Shown: in pieces, positions 40,323 through 49,918 of the stretch
Position numbering within the stretch: position 1 is the stretch's first letter
How the letters are laid out: the number at the start of each line of letters is the position of its first letter
Assembly: GCA_022072225.1 (NCBI GenBank)
Contig: JAJVIC010000006.1
Span: forward strand, 137,785 to 201,784
Direction of reading: 5' to 3'
Origin: Bacteroidia bacterium
GTDB lineage: Bacteria; Bacteroidota; Bacteroidia; SXHM01
DNA length: 64,000 nt
Made by a program: the position numbers and the translations under genes
The notes under the pieces: model-generated
Databases searched by the model: none
What the model was told of the DNA's origin: nothing
Seen by the model: only the letters and a program-made list of their open reading frames with translations

Positions 40323-42428
40323 ATGACTGCCAATTTTCTTGAAACTCCCATAGAATACCTCAAAGGCGTTGGTCCTGAGCGTGGTAAATTGCTTAGAAAC
40401 GAGTTGAATATTAACTGTTTTGGCGATTTGCTTTCGTATTTTCCGTTCCGCTATGTTGACCGCACAAAGTTTCACAAGACCAATGAACTGGATGCTGATA
40501 TGCCATATGTGCAATTGCGAGGCAAAATTATTTCAATGGAAGTGGTAGGGAAAAACCGTGCACAGCGGATGGTTGCCAACTTTAAAGATGATTCGGGAAT
40601 TATAGAGTTGGTTTGGTTCCAGGGAATAAAATGGCTTAAAAATTCACTTAAACCGGGAATTGAATACGTAGTTTTTGGTAAGCCAACGGTGTTTAACGGG
40701 AAGTTCAACATTGCCCATCCTGAAGTGGATGAGGTGAATGAAGAAAATCTGAAACTACAAAGTTCACTTCAGGCGATGTATAACAGCAGCGACAAATTGA
40801 AAACGCGCAGTCTGGACAGTCGCGGAATTTCAAAATTGGTGAGGGCAGTATTGCAGGGCAGTAACGGGAAAATACCTGAAAATCTTCCCGCAGATATTAT
40901 CAGCAACCAACGTTTTATTTCAAGAGAAACAGCTTTTTACCAAATTCATCTTCCTGTAAACCCTGAGTTATTGAAAAAGGCTGAAATGCGTTTGAAGTTT
41001 GATGAGTTGTTTTATGTTTCGCTGCAATTATTACGGCAAAAAAATAATAATCAAAAAACAGTTCATGGTTTTCGTTTTGGCAGTATTGGCGAGTATTTCA
41101 ATACGTTTTATAAAAATAATCTTCCATTTGAACTGACCAACGCACAGAAAAAGGTATTGAAAGAAATACGCACAGATGTTGGCTCGGGGAAACACATGAA
41201 CCGTTTGCTGCAAGGCGATGTGGGAAGCGGAAAAACAATTGTAGCACTGATGACCATGCTGATGGCTTTAGACAATAGTTTTCAGGCGTGTTTGATGGCA
41301 CCTACTGAAATTCTGGCGGCACAGCATTATGAAAGTATTGCGGCCCTTCTGAAAGGAATGAATATAAATGTAGGCTTGCTCACAGGTTCTACGAAAGGTT
41401 CGGCCAGAAAAAAAATTCATGAGCAATTACTCTCGGGCGAAATGCATATTTTGATTGGAACGCATGCATTGATTGAACCAAAGGTTCAGTTCAAAAATCT
41501 GGGAATGGTGATAGTGGACGAGCAACATCGTTTTGGGGTGGAGCAACGGGCGAAACTCTGGAAGAAAAATACGAGCCCGCCCCATGTTTTAATTATGACA
41601 GCAACTCCTATTCCGCGGACGCTGGCAATGACTTTGTATGGCGACCTTGATGTTTCGGTGATTGATGAATTGCCCCCCGGCCGCAAACCGATTAAAACGG
41701 TTCATCTTTTTGATTCGAATCGTTTGCGGATTTTTGGTTTCATGAAAGAACAAATAAAACTTGGGCGACAGGTTTATGTTGTATATCCGTTGATTAAGGA
41801 ATCAGAGAAAATGGATTACAAAGATTTGATGGACGGTTATGAAAGCATGGTGCGTGCTTTTCCACGTCCGCAATACGAAGTTGGGGTTATTCACGGGCGC
41901 ATGTCGGCAGCTGATAAGGATATTGTAATGGAACAGTTTTTGAAAAACAGAATTAATATTCTGGTAGCTACAACAGTGATTGAAGTGGGCGTAAATGTTC
42001 CCAATGCTTCGGTAATGGTGATTGAAAGTGCGGAACGGTTTGGACTTTCGCAGTTGCACCAGTTGCGCGGAAGGGTTGGTAGAGGTGCCGACCAGAGTTT
42101 TTGTTTGTTGGTTACATCGTTTAAACTTTCGCCTGATGCAAAGTTGCGTTTGGAAACGATGTGTAAAACCAACGATGGTTTTGAAATTGCCGATGTGGAT
42201 TTACGCTTGCGAGGTCCGGGTGATTTGGCAGGAACCCAGCAAAGCGGCTTACCTGATTTCAAAATCTCAAACCTTACAACTGATGGTGCTATTCTTACTG
42301 AAGCGAGAAATGCTGCGCTGAAAATCTTGGAAGAAGATCCGCAGTTTTCGCAGCCCAAAAATCAGGTGATTGCTTCGTACCTGAATTTTATTAACCGCAA
42401 TAAGCAGGATTGGGCGAGGATTTCGTAA
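40323..42428 (+). CDS. recG: ATP-dependent DNA helicase RecG
   Basis: A 701-residue helicase that remodels stalled forks and Holliday junctions. N-terminal wedge/OB region (about 1-230), Walker A RLLQGDVGSGKTIVAL, DEQHRF box (VIVDEQHRFGVEQR), motif III MTATPIPRTLA and the C-terminal helicase motif QLRGRVGRG. Full length. Confidence 0.97.
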   Translation: MTANFLETPIEYLKGVGPERGKLLRNELNINCFGDLLSYFPFRYVDRTKFHKTNELDADMPYVQLRGKIISMEVVGKNRAQRMVANFKDDSGIIELVWFQGIKWLKNSLKPGIEYVVFGKPTVFNGKFNIAHPEVDEVNEENLKLQSSLQAMYNSSDKLKTRSLDSRGISKLVRAVLQGSNGKIPENLPADIISNQRFISRETAFYQIHLPVNPELLKKAEMRLKFDELFYVSLQLLRQKNNNQKTVHGFRFGSIGEYFNTFYKNNLPFELTNAQKKVLKEIRTDVGSGKHMNRLLQGDVGSGKTIVALMTMLMALDNSFQACLMAPTEILAAQHYESIAALLKGMNINVGLLTGSTKGSARKKIHEQLLSGEMHILIGTHALIEPKVQFKNLGMVIVDEQHRFGVEQRAKLWKKNTSPPHVLIMTATPIPRTLAMTLYGDLDVSVIDELPPGRKPIKTVHLFDSNRLRIFGFMKEQIKLGRQVYVVYPLIKESEKMDYKDLMDGYESMVRAFPRPQYEVGVIHGRMSAADKDIVMEQFLKNRINILVATTVIEVGVNVPNASVMVIESAERFGLSQLHQLRGRVGRGADQSFCLLVTSFKLSPDAKLRLETMCKTNDGFEIADVDLRLRGPGDLAGTQQSGLPDFKISNLTTDGAILTEARNAALKILEEDPQFSQPKNQVIASYLNFINRNKQDWARIS

Positions 42429-42471
42429 ACTGAAATATATTCGTTTGATTTGTAAAAACTAATTTATTGCC

Positions 42472-43794
42472 ATGAAAAAAATTCTTGCACAATCACTTAT
42501 TCTCCTTAGTCTTTTTTTTATAACCGGACATTTTTCATCCTGCAAAAAAGATGATTGTGATAATGATTCAATTCCGCAGACCGAAATTTGCCGCACAAGT
42601 AATTATCCTATTGTGATGATGCACGGTTTTCTTGCTTCAGGTGATACATGGGCAAACCATGCCATGCGTTTTTCTGCAAACGGATATGATGATAATATGC
42701 TTTATGCCTTTGACTGGAACTCCATCAATCAGGGTAACAGTATAGATTTACTGGATGATTATATTGACGAAATTCTTGCCGCAACAGGTGCTCAGAAGGT
42801 TGATTTGATTGGTCATTCCGCTGGTGGTGGCTTGGGTTATACTTATTTGAGCGACAGTATACGCGCTACAAAAGTTGCACATTATGTTCATGTAGCCAGT
42901 TCGGTTCAATCCGGTCCTGCGGGCTCAAATGGCGAAGTCCCCACTTTAAATTTATGGAGCGAAGATGATGAAATTGCTGCCGGAGGTGATATTCCCGGAG
43001 CTACAAATGTAAAACTTACTGGTGCCGATCATTACCAGGTTGCAACCAATGCAGAATCCTTTGCAGCTATTTTTTCTTTTTTCAATAACGGGAAAACTGC
43101 CTGCACTACTAACATAGAAGCAAAAGAGCCGGTGCAACTTTCGGGCAGGTCGGTAACACTGGGCGAAAATTCACCTATGGCAGGAGCAACCATTGAAATA
43201 TATGAGGTTTCATCTACAACAGGTGAAAGGGTTTCAGGCACAGCTGATGCAGTTTTAACAACCGACTCAAAAGGCTATTGGGGGCCTTTCAGCGCAAAGT
43301 CAAATACCCGTTACGAGTTTCGTGTGGTAAGTGCCGATCCTAACGATCGGGTTGTTCATTATTTCCGCGAGGGTGCAATCCGCTCCAATAAGTTTGTTTA
43401 TTTGCGCACTTTCCCGCCAGCGGGTTCAACTATTGCATTGCTACTAAATGGTGTTCCTGAAAACGCTACACAAAGTGCAGTTGTTGTATTTTCTTCCAGT
43501 CAGGCAGTAATAAACGGAAGAGATTCGCTTTCAGCGGGTGGTGTTGATTTGTCTTCTGCGCAATATGCATCTCCTGCAAAAACCGCTATTGCTTATTTTC
43601 TTTATGACGATGGCGACAGCCAAACCAGCGGCAACCCTGTTGGTTTTTTTGGTTCCTTTTCTTTTTTGAACGGAGTGGATATCTTTTTCCCTGCAAGTCC
43701 GCCATCCACTGTTTCGGTTTATTTTAACGGGCGAACATTATATATGCCTAGTCTTTCCTCGGCCGATGGAGTTCTTGTTCCGGTTTTTGACTGA
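42472..43794 (+). CDS. Lipase-like alpha/beta hydrolase, lipoprotein
   Basis: A 440-residue protein. Signal peptide with lipobox (LFFITGHFSSC, lipidated Cys24). The hydrolase domain (about 45-215) has YPIVMMHGFLASGDTWANHA (oxyanion loop) and the nucleophile elbow DLIGHSAGGG. The C-terminal part (from about 220) looks like two beta-sandwich domains, one with a carboxypeptidase-regulatory-like pattern (MAGATIEIYEV, TDSKGYWGPFS). It is similar to secreted triacylglycerol lipases; the substrate is not certain. Confidence 0.85.
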   Translation: MKKILAQSLILLSLFFITGHFSSCKKDDCDNDSIPQTEICRTSNYPIVMMHGFLASGDTWANHAMRFSANGYDDNMLYAFDWNSINQGNSIDLLDDYIDEILAATGAQKVDLIGHSAGGGLGYTYLSDSIRATKVAHYVHVASSVQSGPAGSNGEVPTLNLWSEDDEIAAGGDIPGATNVKLTGADHYQVATNAESFAAIFSFFNNGKTACTTNIEAKEPVQLSGRSVTLGENSPMAGATIEIYEVSSTTGERVSGTADAVLTTDSKGYWGPFSAKSNTRYEFRVVSADPNDRVVHYFREGAIRSNKFVYLRTFPPAGSTIALLLNGVPENATQSAVVVFSSSQAVINGRDSLSAGGVDLSSAQYASPAKTAIAYFLYDDGDSQTSGNPVGFFGSFSFLNGVDIFFPASPPSTVSVYFNGRTLYMPSLSSADGVLVPVFD

Positions 43795-43884
43795 AAGTAT
43801 TTCCGGCTGAAAATATTTTTCAGAGTTACACAATAATACAATATGTGTTGCGTTATCATTATATAAACCAACACATAAATACCC

Positions 43885-44526
43885 ATGCGAAAACTAATTT
43901 TAATTATTGCCATGGTGCAGGCGGGATGCCTGGCACAGGCGCAGAACAGGTTGGCGGATAGGTTGGCAGGCGGAGGTGATTTTGAACTCGGCATGCGAAC
44001 TTCCGTGAGTTTTTTTAACGATGCCGGTTATATCGGGCAGGGCTACGGAGGCCAATTCCGGTTGCGTATTTTAAAACGCCTGAACACTGAATGGTATGCA
44101 GATATTCTGGCAACCGATGTAGGCGGAGTTGCAACACGCAAAGACATGCACATCGGATGGAGCGTAATGTTTTACATGTTCAATACCGAACGGGTAAAAG
44201 GCAAGTTTACTCCGTATATAATAGCAGGGCATTGCTTTGACGGTTCGCACTTGTTTGAAAACCGCAATCATGCCAACGAAGGAAAAATAAACAGTTCGGC
44301 TGTGCAGATGGGTTTGGGAACATCTTATAACATCAGCGATAATTTTGACCTTACACTTACCTGTCAATATATGAATCATCTGGGCGGACACATGCACGGT
44401 GAACTTTATAAAGATGAAGCAGGGTTTGACAGACTGTTGATTGAAAAATCATCAAAGACTGATTTAGACGGACACCTTTTAGTGAATTTAAGCCTGAATG
44501 TTAAACTGTTTGATTTTTGGAATTAA
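43885..44526 (+). CDS. Outer-membrane beta-barrel protein
   Basis: A 213-residue protein with signal peptide (MRKLILIIAMVQAGCLAQAQ). Alternating aromatic strands, Gly-rich turns (GYIGQGYGGQFRLRI) and a terminal Phe/Trp region suggest an eight-stranded barrel. Conserved His residues in HCFDGSHLFENRNHAN and MNHLGGHMHGE hint at metal contact. It pairs with the next gene, which encodes a similar barrel. Confidence 0.75.
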   Translation: MRKLILIIAMVQAGCLAQAQNRLADRLAGGGDFELGMRTSVSFFNDAGYIGQGYGGQFRLRILKRLNTEWYADILATDVGGVATRKDMHIGWSVMFYMFNTERVKGKFTPYIIAGHCFDGSHLFENRNHANEGKINSSAVQMGLGTSYNISDNFDLTLTCQYMNHLGGHMHGELYKDEAGFDRLLIEKSSKTDLDGHLLVNLSLNVKLFDFWN

Positions 44527-44567
44527 GCCTCACCCCAGCCTTCTCCAAAGGAGAGGGAGCAGAGAGA
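44527..44567. repeat. Intergenic dyad repeat, copy 2 (CTCACCCC...CTCC-AAAG-GAGAGGGAG)
   Basis: Related in the opposite orientation to the copy at 4979-5019. The central CTCCAAAGGAG is a small hairpin. Confidence 0.5.
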
Positions 44568-44593
44568 AATAATAACCTTAAAAAATAGAAATC

Positions 44594-45205
44594 ATGAAAA
44601 GAATAATCATATTAATACTGGCAATAGCGGCAACTATGTTTGCCTTTGCACAGAACGATAATCCAAAAGTAAAGTATCATCACATGATCCGTAATGGGCT
44701 TAGTTTTGCACCGGGGTTTATGATAAATGGTATGAGTAATGTTTACATCAGCGGGGTGTTGGAATACTACATTGCCGATCACGTTTCTATTTCTTCCACT
44801 GCTTACTATTTCCTCAATTCGCGGAAGGAAGCAATGCCGGAATTGAAGATGAATCATCAGCTCTACACAGGTGTTCAATACCATTTATTGAAAGACCGGG
44901 CATTTGACCCTTACATTGGTTTGGAGCCGGGGTTTGCGCTTACACAAACCAATAATTTGTATCCGCTCGATATTGAAAATCCTTTGATAGTAGAGGAAAG
45001 AGAATCGAATATTTCTGCAAATCCGATGATTTCGCTGGATGCAGGGTTTAATATTTATGCGGTTAAGTTTTTTCACCTGTTTGTGAATGTGCGTTATGCA
45101 GCAGGCAAGCATTTGGGTGGACCAACGGCATATAATCTGGGTGAGTTTACTACCAGTTTTGGTTTGGGATTGAATGCCAACTTCTGGAATAAGAAAAAGA
45201 AATAG
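44594..45205 (+). CDS. Outer-membrane beta-barrel protein, second copy type
   Basis: A 203-residue protein with signal peptide (MKRIIILILAIAATMFAFAQ). Strand-rich with YIADHVSISSTAYYFLNS, HLLKDRAFDPYIGLEPGFAL and a C-terminal stretch TTSFGLGLNANFWNKKKK. It has the layout of a small barrel, as does the gene before it. Ligand unknown. Confidence 0.75.
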   Translation: MKRIIILILAIAATMFAFAQNDNPKVKYHHMIRNGLSFAPGFMINGMSNVYISGVLEYYIADHVSISSTAYYFLNSRKEAMPELKMNHQLYTGVQYHLLKDRAFDPYIGLEPGFALTQTNNLYPLDIENPLIVEERESNISANPMISLDAGFNIYAVKFFHLFVNVRYAAGKHLGGPTAYNLGEFTTSFGLGLNANFWNKKKK

Positions 45206-45284
45206 AGTGGGGTTGCTCAAGGTGGCGGAAGGCGTGGGGATTTGGTTCTCTGCGCCTTCTGTTTTTAGGGTTTGCCTAAATTCT

Positions 45285-45292
45285 TAGCTTTG
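45285..45292 (+). promoter_or_regulatory. Promoter -7 box of ileS (TAGCTTTG)
   Basis: Exact TAnnTTTG match, 28 bases before the GTG start at 45320. Confidence 0.55.
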
Positions 45293-45319
45293 CGCCTCGT
45301 TTTTAAAAAGCAAGAGACA

Positions 45320-48300
45320 GTGTCAAAAAAATATCCGGAATATAAACAGCTTGAGCTTTCCAATATAGGAAAGGAAATGCTGGAGGTGTGGAAGAAAGAA
45401 GATACCTTTAAACAGAGTGTGGAAAGCCGCAACGGCAAACCGGATTTTGTGTTTTATGAGGGACCTCCTTCGGCTAATGGGTTGCCCGGAATTCACCACG
45501 TGATGGCTAGGGCTATCAAAGATATTTTTTGCAGGTATAAAACGCTGAAAGGTTTTCGTGTGAAGCGTAAAGCGGGATGGGATACGCATGGTTTGCCGAT
45601 TGAACTTTCGGTGGAGAAAACTTTGGGAATTACCAAAGAAGATATTGGTAAAAAAATCTCCGTTGAAGATTATAACAAAGCCTGCCGCAAGGAGGTGATG
45701 AAATATACCCATGTGTGGAATGACCTTACGGAGAAGATGGGTTATTGGGTGGATATGGAGCATCCTTATATTACGTATGAGAATGATTACATCGAGAGCG
45801 TTTGGTATCTGCTGAGTAAGTTTTACGAGAAAGGTTTGCTGTATAAAGGGTACACTATTCAGCCGTATTCACCGGCAGCAGGAACAGGACTGAGCACGCA
45901 TGAGTTGAACCAGCCGGGGGCGTATAGAGATGTGAAGGACAGGACTGCGGTGGCGATGTTTAAAGCAGTCCATAGTCCACAGTCCATAGTCCACAGTAAG
46001 GTTGATGGCGATGTTTATTTTTTGGCGTGGACGACTACGCCATGGACATTGCCAAGTAATACTGCATTGGCGGTGGGGAAAAACATTGAATATTTGGCTG
46101 TTGTTACAAAAAATACTTTTTCAAATAAATGGATTAAAGTAATTCTTGCAAAGCAACTTTACAATAAATACTTCAGTCCAGGAATGGGTCAGAAAGGTTC
46201 AATTCAATTTGAAAATGTTAATAGTGGATTAGGTCTTTCAGAAAGTCAAATTGACTTTGCGATTAATTGTATAAATGAATTATTTGTTGATGTAGATTTT
46301 GAAAAACTTGCTGAAAAAAGCAAATGGCCAGTTGGATGGCCTATAGCAGAATTCATCGGCAGTGAATTAGAAGGCATCAGCTACGAACAATTGTTGCCTT
46401 TTGTGCAGCCCTCAGATGGCGATGCTTTTAAAGTGGTGTTGGGTGATTTTGTAACTACATCAGATGGAACGGGGATAGTTCACATTGCTCCGAGTTTTGG
46501 TGCGGATGACTTTAGAGTTGCGAAACAAAACGGGATTGGTTCATTAACTTTGGTGGACAAGCGCGGCCGCTTTTTACCTGAAGTGAAAGATGATATTTTT
46601 CTATATGGCGAAGAGTATGTAAAAGAGGCTTATCTGAGCGATGAGGAAAAGAAAACAGAGTTTCAGAAACAGAAAAAAGTTCTGGAAGCAGCCGGAAAAA
46701 TAAAAGAGTTGAAAGCCTACCTGAGTGTTGACGAACGCATTGTTTTAAAATTGCAGGAAGAAGGAAAACTCTTTAAAAAAGAAACATACGAGCACAGCTA
46801 CCCGCATTGCTGGCGCACGGATAAACCGGTGTTGTATTATCCTTTGGATTCGTGGTTTATTAAAACTACTGCCATGAAGGATAAGCTGATTGCGAAAAAT
46901 AAAGAAATTAACTGGAAGCCGGAGGCTACGGGTAGCGGGCGTTTCGGGAATTGGTTAGAGAATTTGGTGGATTGGAATTTATCACGTTCACGCTTTTGGG
47001 GAATTCCAATTCCTATTTGGAGAACGGAAGATGGAAGCGAGGAAAAGGTTATTAATTCTGTAGAGCAACTGAAAACTGAAATTGAAAAATCGGTGAAAGT
47101 AGGATTTGAAACATTGACCGATGTTCACGATTTGCATAAACCGTATATTGATAAAGTGGTGCTGGTTTCTGATTTAGGAAAACCAATGTATCGTGAGCCT
47201 GATTTGATTGATGTGTGGTTCGACAGCGGTGCGATGCCTTATGCGCAGTTGCATTATCCGTTCGAGAACAAAGAACTGATTGACGAGAAGAAATATTTTC
47301 CTGCAGATTTTATTGCCGAAGGTGTTGACCAGACGAGAGGCTGGTTTTTTACGCTTCATGCGATTGGCGTGATGTTGTTTGATTCGGTTGCATACAAAAC
47401 GGTTGTGTCTAATGGTTTGGTTCTTGACAAGAACGGAAATAAAATGAGCAAGCGATTGGGTAATGCGGTTGACCCGTTTGAAACGATTGATAAATACAGT
47501 GCCGATGCCACACGCTGGTATATGATTACCAACGCGCAGCCTTGGGACAATCTGAAATTTGACACCGAAGGAATTGCAGAGGTGCAGCGCAAATTTTTCG
47601 GAACGCTGCATAACACGTATGCGTTTTTCTCGCTGTATGCTAACATTGATAAGTTCACATACTCGGAAGCAGAAATTCCTGTGGATGAACGTCCTGAGTT
47701 AGACAGATGGATTCTTTCACTATTGAATTCATTAGTAAAAGATGTGGATGAGGCCTTGGCAGATTATGAGCCAACCAAGGCGGGTAGGGCAATTCAGGAT
47801 TTTGTTACCGAGCATTTAAGTAACTGGTATGTTCGTTTGAGCCGCAGAAGATTCTGGAAAGGTGATTACACGAAAGACAAAATCTCGGGCTATCAGACCA
47901 TTTACAAATGCCTGGAGACTATTGCCAAATTAAGTTCGCCTGTTGCACCGTTTTATGCGGATAAACTTTTCCGTGATTTGAATTTTGCGACAGGAAAAGA
48001 TACATCAGCATCAGTTCATCTATCTGATTTTCCGGTGGCGGATGAAAAAATCATCAATAAACAATTAGAAGCGCGGATGGAATTGGCACAACGTATTTCT
48101 TCGTTGGTGCTTTCGTTGCGCAAGGGCAGCAAAATAAGGGTTCGTCAGCCATTGAGCCGCATTATGGTTCCTGTTTTAAATGAGGAATTTCAGAAGAATG
48201 TGGATGCGGTAAAAGATTTAATTCTGAGCGAAGTGAATGTGAAAGAGATTGAATTTCTGACTGACTCGTCAGGAATATTGGTGAAGAAAATCAAACCGAA

Positions 48301-48814
48301 TTTCAAATCGCTCGGGCCTAAATTTGGGAAACACATGAAAGCGATTGCAGCAGAAGTGAATAAATTCGGGCAGGAGCAGATTGCGGAAATAGAACAAACA
48401 GGTGCATATAATCTGGAAATTGAAGGCGATAAAATTCAGCTTTCGTTGGAAGATGTGGAAATCAGTTCGCAGGATATTCCGGGTTGGTTGGTGGCAAGTG
48501 AAGGCAAGCTTACTGTTGCCCTTGACATCACCATTTCCGAGAAATTGCGCGAAGAAGGAATTGCCCGTGAGTTTGTGAACCGCATCCAAAATATCCGCAA
48601 AGACAGGGATTTTAAGGTAACGGACCGTATCCGATTGAAAATGAAATCACACGAAGGCATCAATTCGGCTATCCAAAGCAATTTAAATTATATTTGCACC
48701 GAAATTTTGGCGGAAAGCCTTGATATTGTGGACGAAATCAGCGCCACAGAAGGAGTTCCGGTAGATGTGGAAGAAAATCTCACTACGTTAATTTCAATTA
48801 GTAATTTGAACTAA
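45320..48814 (+). CDS. ileS: Isoleucyl-tRNA synthetase
   Basis: A 1164-residue class Ia synthetase. The HIGH motif is the GIHH form in PPSANGLPGIHHVMARAIKD; the KMSKR loop is NKMSKRLGNAVDP. The CP1 editing domain (about 220-460) and the anticodon-binding domain follow in order; the long C-terminal part is the eukaryote-like (type 2) form. I start at the GTG at 45320 because the promoter lies downstream of the longer frame's ATG at 45272. An in-frame heptamer repeat at 45966-45997 encodes HSPQSIVHS near the start of CP1. Confidence 0.96.
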   Translation: MSKKYPEYKQLELSNIGKEMLEVWKKEDTFKQSVESRNGKPDFVFYEGPPSANGLPGIHHVMARAIKDIFCRYKTLKGFRVKRKAGWDTHGLPIELSVEKTLGITKEDIGKKISVEDYNKACRKEVMKYTHVWNDLTEKMGYWVDMEHPYITYENDYIESVWYLLSKFYEKGLLYKGYTIQPYSPAAGTGLSTHELNQPGAYRDVKDRTAVAMFKAVHSPQSIVHSKVDGDVYFLAWTTTPWTLPSNTALAVGKNIEYLAVVTKNTFSNKWIKVILAKQLYNKYFSPGMGQKGSIQFENVNSGLGLSESQIDFAINCINELFVDVDFEKLAEKSKWPVGWPIAEFIGSELEGISYEQLLPFVQPSDGDAFKVVLGDFVTTSDGTGIVHIAPSFGADDFRVAKQNGIGSLTLVDKRGRFLPEVKDDIFLYGEEYVKEAYLSDEEKKTEFQKQKKVLEAAGKIKELKAYLSVDERIVLKLQEEGKLFKKETYEHSYPHCWRTDKPVLYYPLDSWFIKTTAMKDKLIAKNKEINWKPEATGSGRFGNWLENLVDWNLSRSRFWGIPIPIWRTEDGSEEKVINSVEQLKTEIEKSVKVGFETLTDVHDLHKPYIDKVVLVSDLGKPMYREPDLIDVWFDSGAMPYAQLHYPFENKELIDEKKYFPADFIAEGVDQTRGWFFTLHAIGVMLFDSVAYKTVVSNGLVLDKNGNKMSKRLGNAVDPFETIDKYSADATRWYMITNAQPWDNLKFDTEGIAEVQRKFFGTLHNTYAFFSLYANIDKFTYSEAEIPVDERPELDRWILSLLNSLVKDVDEALADYEPTKAGRAIQDFVTEHLSNWYVRLSRRRFWKGDYTKDKISGYQTIYKCLETIAKLSSPVAPFYADKLFRDLNFATGKDTSASVHLSDFPVADEKIINKQLEARMELAQRISSLVLSLRKGSKIRVRQPLSRIMVPVLNEEFQKNVDAVKDLILSEVNVKEIEFLTDSSGILVKKIKPNFKSLGPKFGKHMKAIAAEVNKFGQEQIAEIEQTGAYNLEIEGDKIQLSLEDVEISSQDIPGWLVASEGKLTVALDITISEKLREEGIAREFVNRIQNIRKDRDFKVTDRIRLKMKSHEGINSAIQSNLNYICTEILAESLDIVDEISATEGVPVDVEENLTTLISISNLN
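45966..45997. repeat. AGTCCATAGTCCAC tandem repeat inside ileS
   Basis: Two tandem copies of the 14-mer AGTCCATAGTCCAC, i.e. four heptamers. The same unit occurs in pheT (28527-28560). It inserts a short Ser/His/Pro/Gln-rich loop in frame. Confidence 0.75.
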
Positions 48815-48826
48815 AAAAGAGGAACA

Positions 48827-49828
48827 ATGGCAAAAAAAACTACTAAACCAGCAAAGAAAGCAGCAAAACCGGCAGCTAAAAAAGCCCCTGCTAAAAAGGT
48901 TGCGGCTAAAAAACCTGCAGCAAAAAAGCCAGCCCCTAAAAAGGTTGTTGCTAAAAAGCCTGTGAAAAAAGTTGCAGCAAAAAAGCCTGCAGCTAAGAAA
49001 CCTGCGCCTAAAAAAGTAGTTGCTAAAAAACCGGCAGCAAAAAAGCCAGCCCCTAAGAAGGTAGTAGCAAAAAAGCCAGTTAAAAAAGCAGCAGCAAAAA
49101 AAACTGCTCCTAAAAAAGTAGTTGCAAAAAAGCCTGCTAAAAAGGTTGTAGCTAAAAAAGTAGTTGCAAAAAAGCCTGCTGCAAAACCTGCTAAAAAAAT
49201 AGTTGCTAAACCGGTAGCAAAAAAGCCAGAACCTAAAAAGGCAACACCAAAAGTAGTTGCGAAACCGGTAGTTGAAAAAGCGAAACCGGCTGCACCTTCA
49301 CCCAAAGCGGCACCTGTAAAAGCAGAGCCTAAAAAATTATCAAAACCCGAAAAACGTTCGTATGAAGGTTCAATTGATCCGGACCCGATTCATGCGCCAA
49401 TTATTATACCACAAGCACAATTAAAAGTCCCAAAGGGAGCTATGCAAGACAACGAAAACAGAGTTAGATATTCAGATAAAGAATTAGCAGAATTTAAAGA
49501 AATTATTCTCAAAAAATTAGACGAGGCGCGCAAAGACTATGAATTGCTGAAAGCCACTATTTCTCATAAAGACGACCACGGAACAGACGACACTTCACCA
49601 ACGTTTAAATTGTTGGAAGATGGTTCGGATGTATTGTCGAAAGAAGAAAGCAATGCACTGGCAGTTCGTCAGCAGAAATTTATTCAGAGCCTTGAAAACG
49701 CGCTTATCCGTATTCAAAACAAGACTTACGGAATTTGCCGCGTTACCGGAAAACTGATTGGAAAAGACCGTTTGCGTGTTGTTCCTCATGCTACATTGAG
49801 CATTGAGGCGAAAAACATGCAGGGATAA
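48827..49828 (+). CDS. DksA/TraR-like protein with histone H1-like Lys/Ala/Pro tail
   Basis: A 333-residue protein in two parts. Residues 1 to about 180 are a low-complexity tail of repeated KKPAAKKPAPKKVVAKK units, like bacterial H1-type or AlgP DNA-binding tails. From about 210, YSDKELAEFKEIILKKLDEARKDYELLKATI and LENALIRIQNKTYGICRVTGKLIGKDRLRVVPHATLSIEAK match the DksA coiled coil and C4 zinc-finger region. Only one of the four usual zinc cysteines remains (in YGICRVTGK). DksA proteins act in the RNA-polymerase secondary channel; a DNA-tethered version is inference. Confidence 0.85.
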   Translation: MAKKTTKPAKKAAKPAAKKAPAKKVAAKKPAAKKPAPKKVVAKKPVKKVAAKKPAAKKPAPKKVVAKKPAAKKPAPKKVVAKKPVKKAAAKKTAPKKVVAKKPAKKVVAKKVVAKKPAAKPAKKIVAKPVAKKPEPKKATPKVVAKPVVEKAKPAAPSPKAAPVKAEPKKLSKPEKRSYEGSIDPDPIHAPIIIPQAQLKVPKGAMQDNENRVRYSDKELAEFKEIILKKLDEARKDYELLKATISHKDDHGTDDTSPTFKLLEDGSDVLSKEESNALAVRQQKFIQSLENALIRIQNKTYGICRVTGKLIGKDRLRVVPHATLSIEAKNMQG

Positions 49829-49832
49829 CATC

Positions 49833-49916
49833 CGAAACTTTTACCGCAAAGACGCGAAGGCGCAAAGAAAAATGAACAAACAAACTTCGCGCCCTTGCGC
49901 CTTCGCGGTGAATAAT
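49833..49916. repeat. Dyad repeat ACCGCAAAGACGCGAAGGCGC...
   Basis: ACCGCAAAGACGCGAAGGCGC at the left and GCGCCTTCGCGGT at the right form an imperfect inverted repeat between the DksA-like and lspA genes. It is of the same general type as the CACAAAGGACAC repeat at 20339-20425. Confidence 0.65.
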
Positions 49917-49918
49917 CC

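Noticed and set aside
48811-49305. Gly/Phe/Ala-rich minus-strand frame
   Set aside because: Antisense of the Lys/Ala repeat of the DksA-like gene; a composition artefact.
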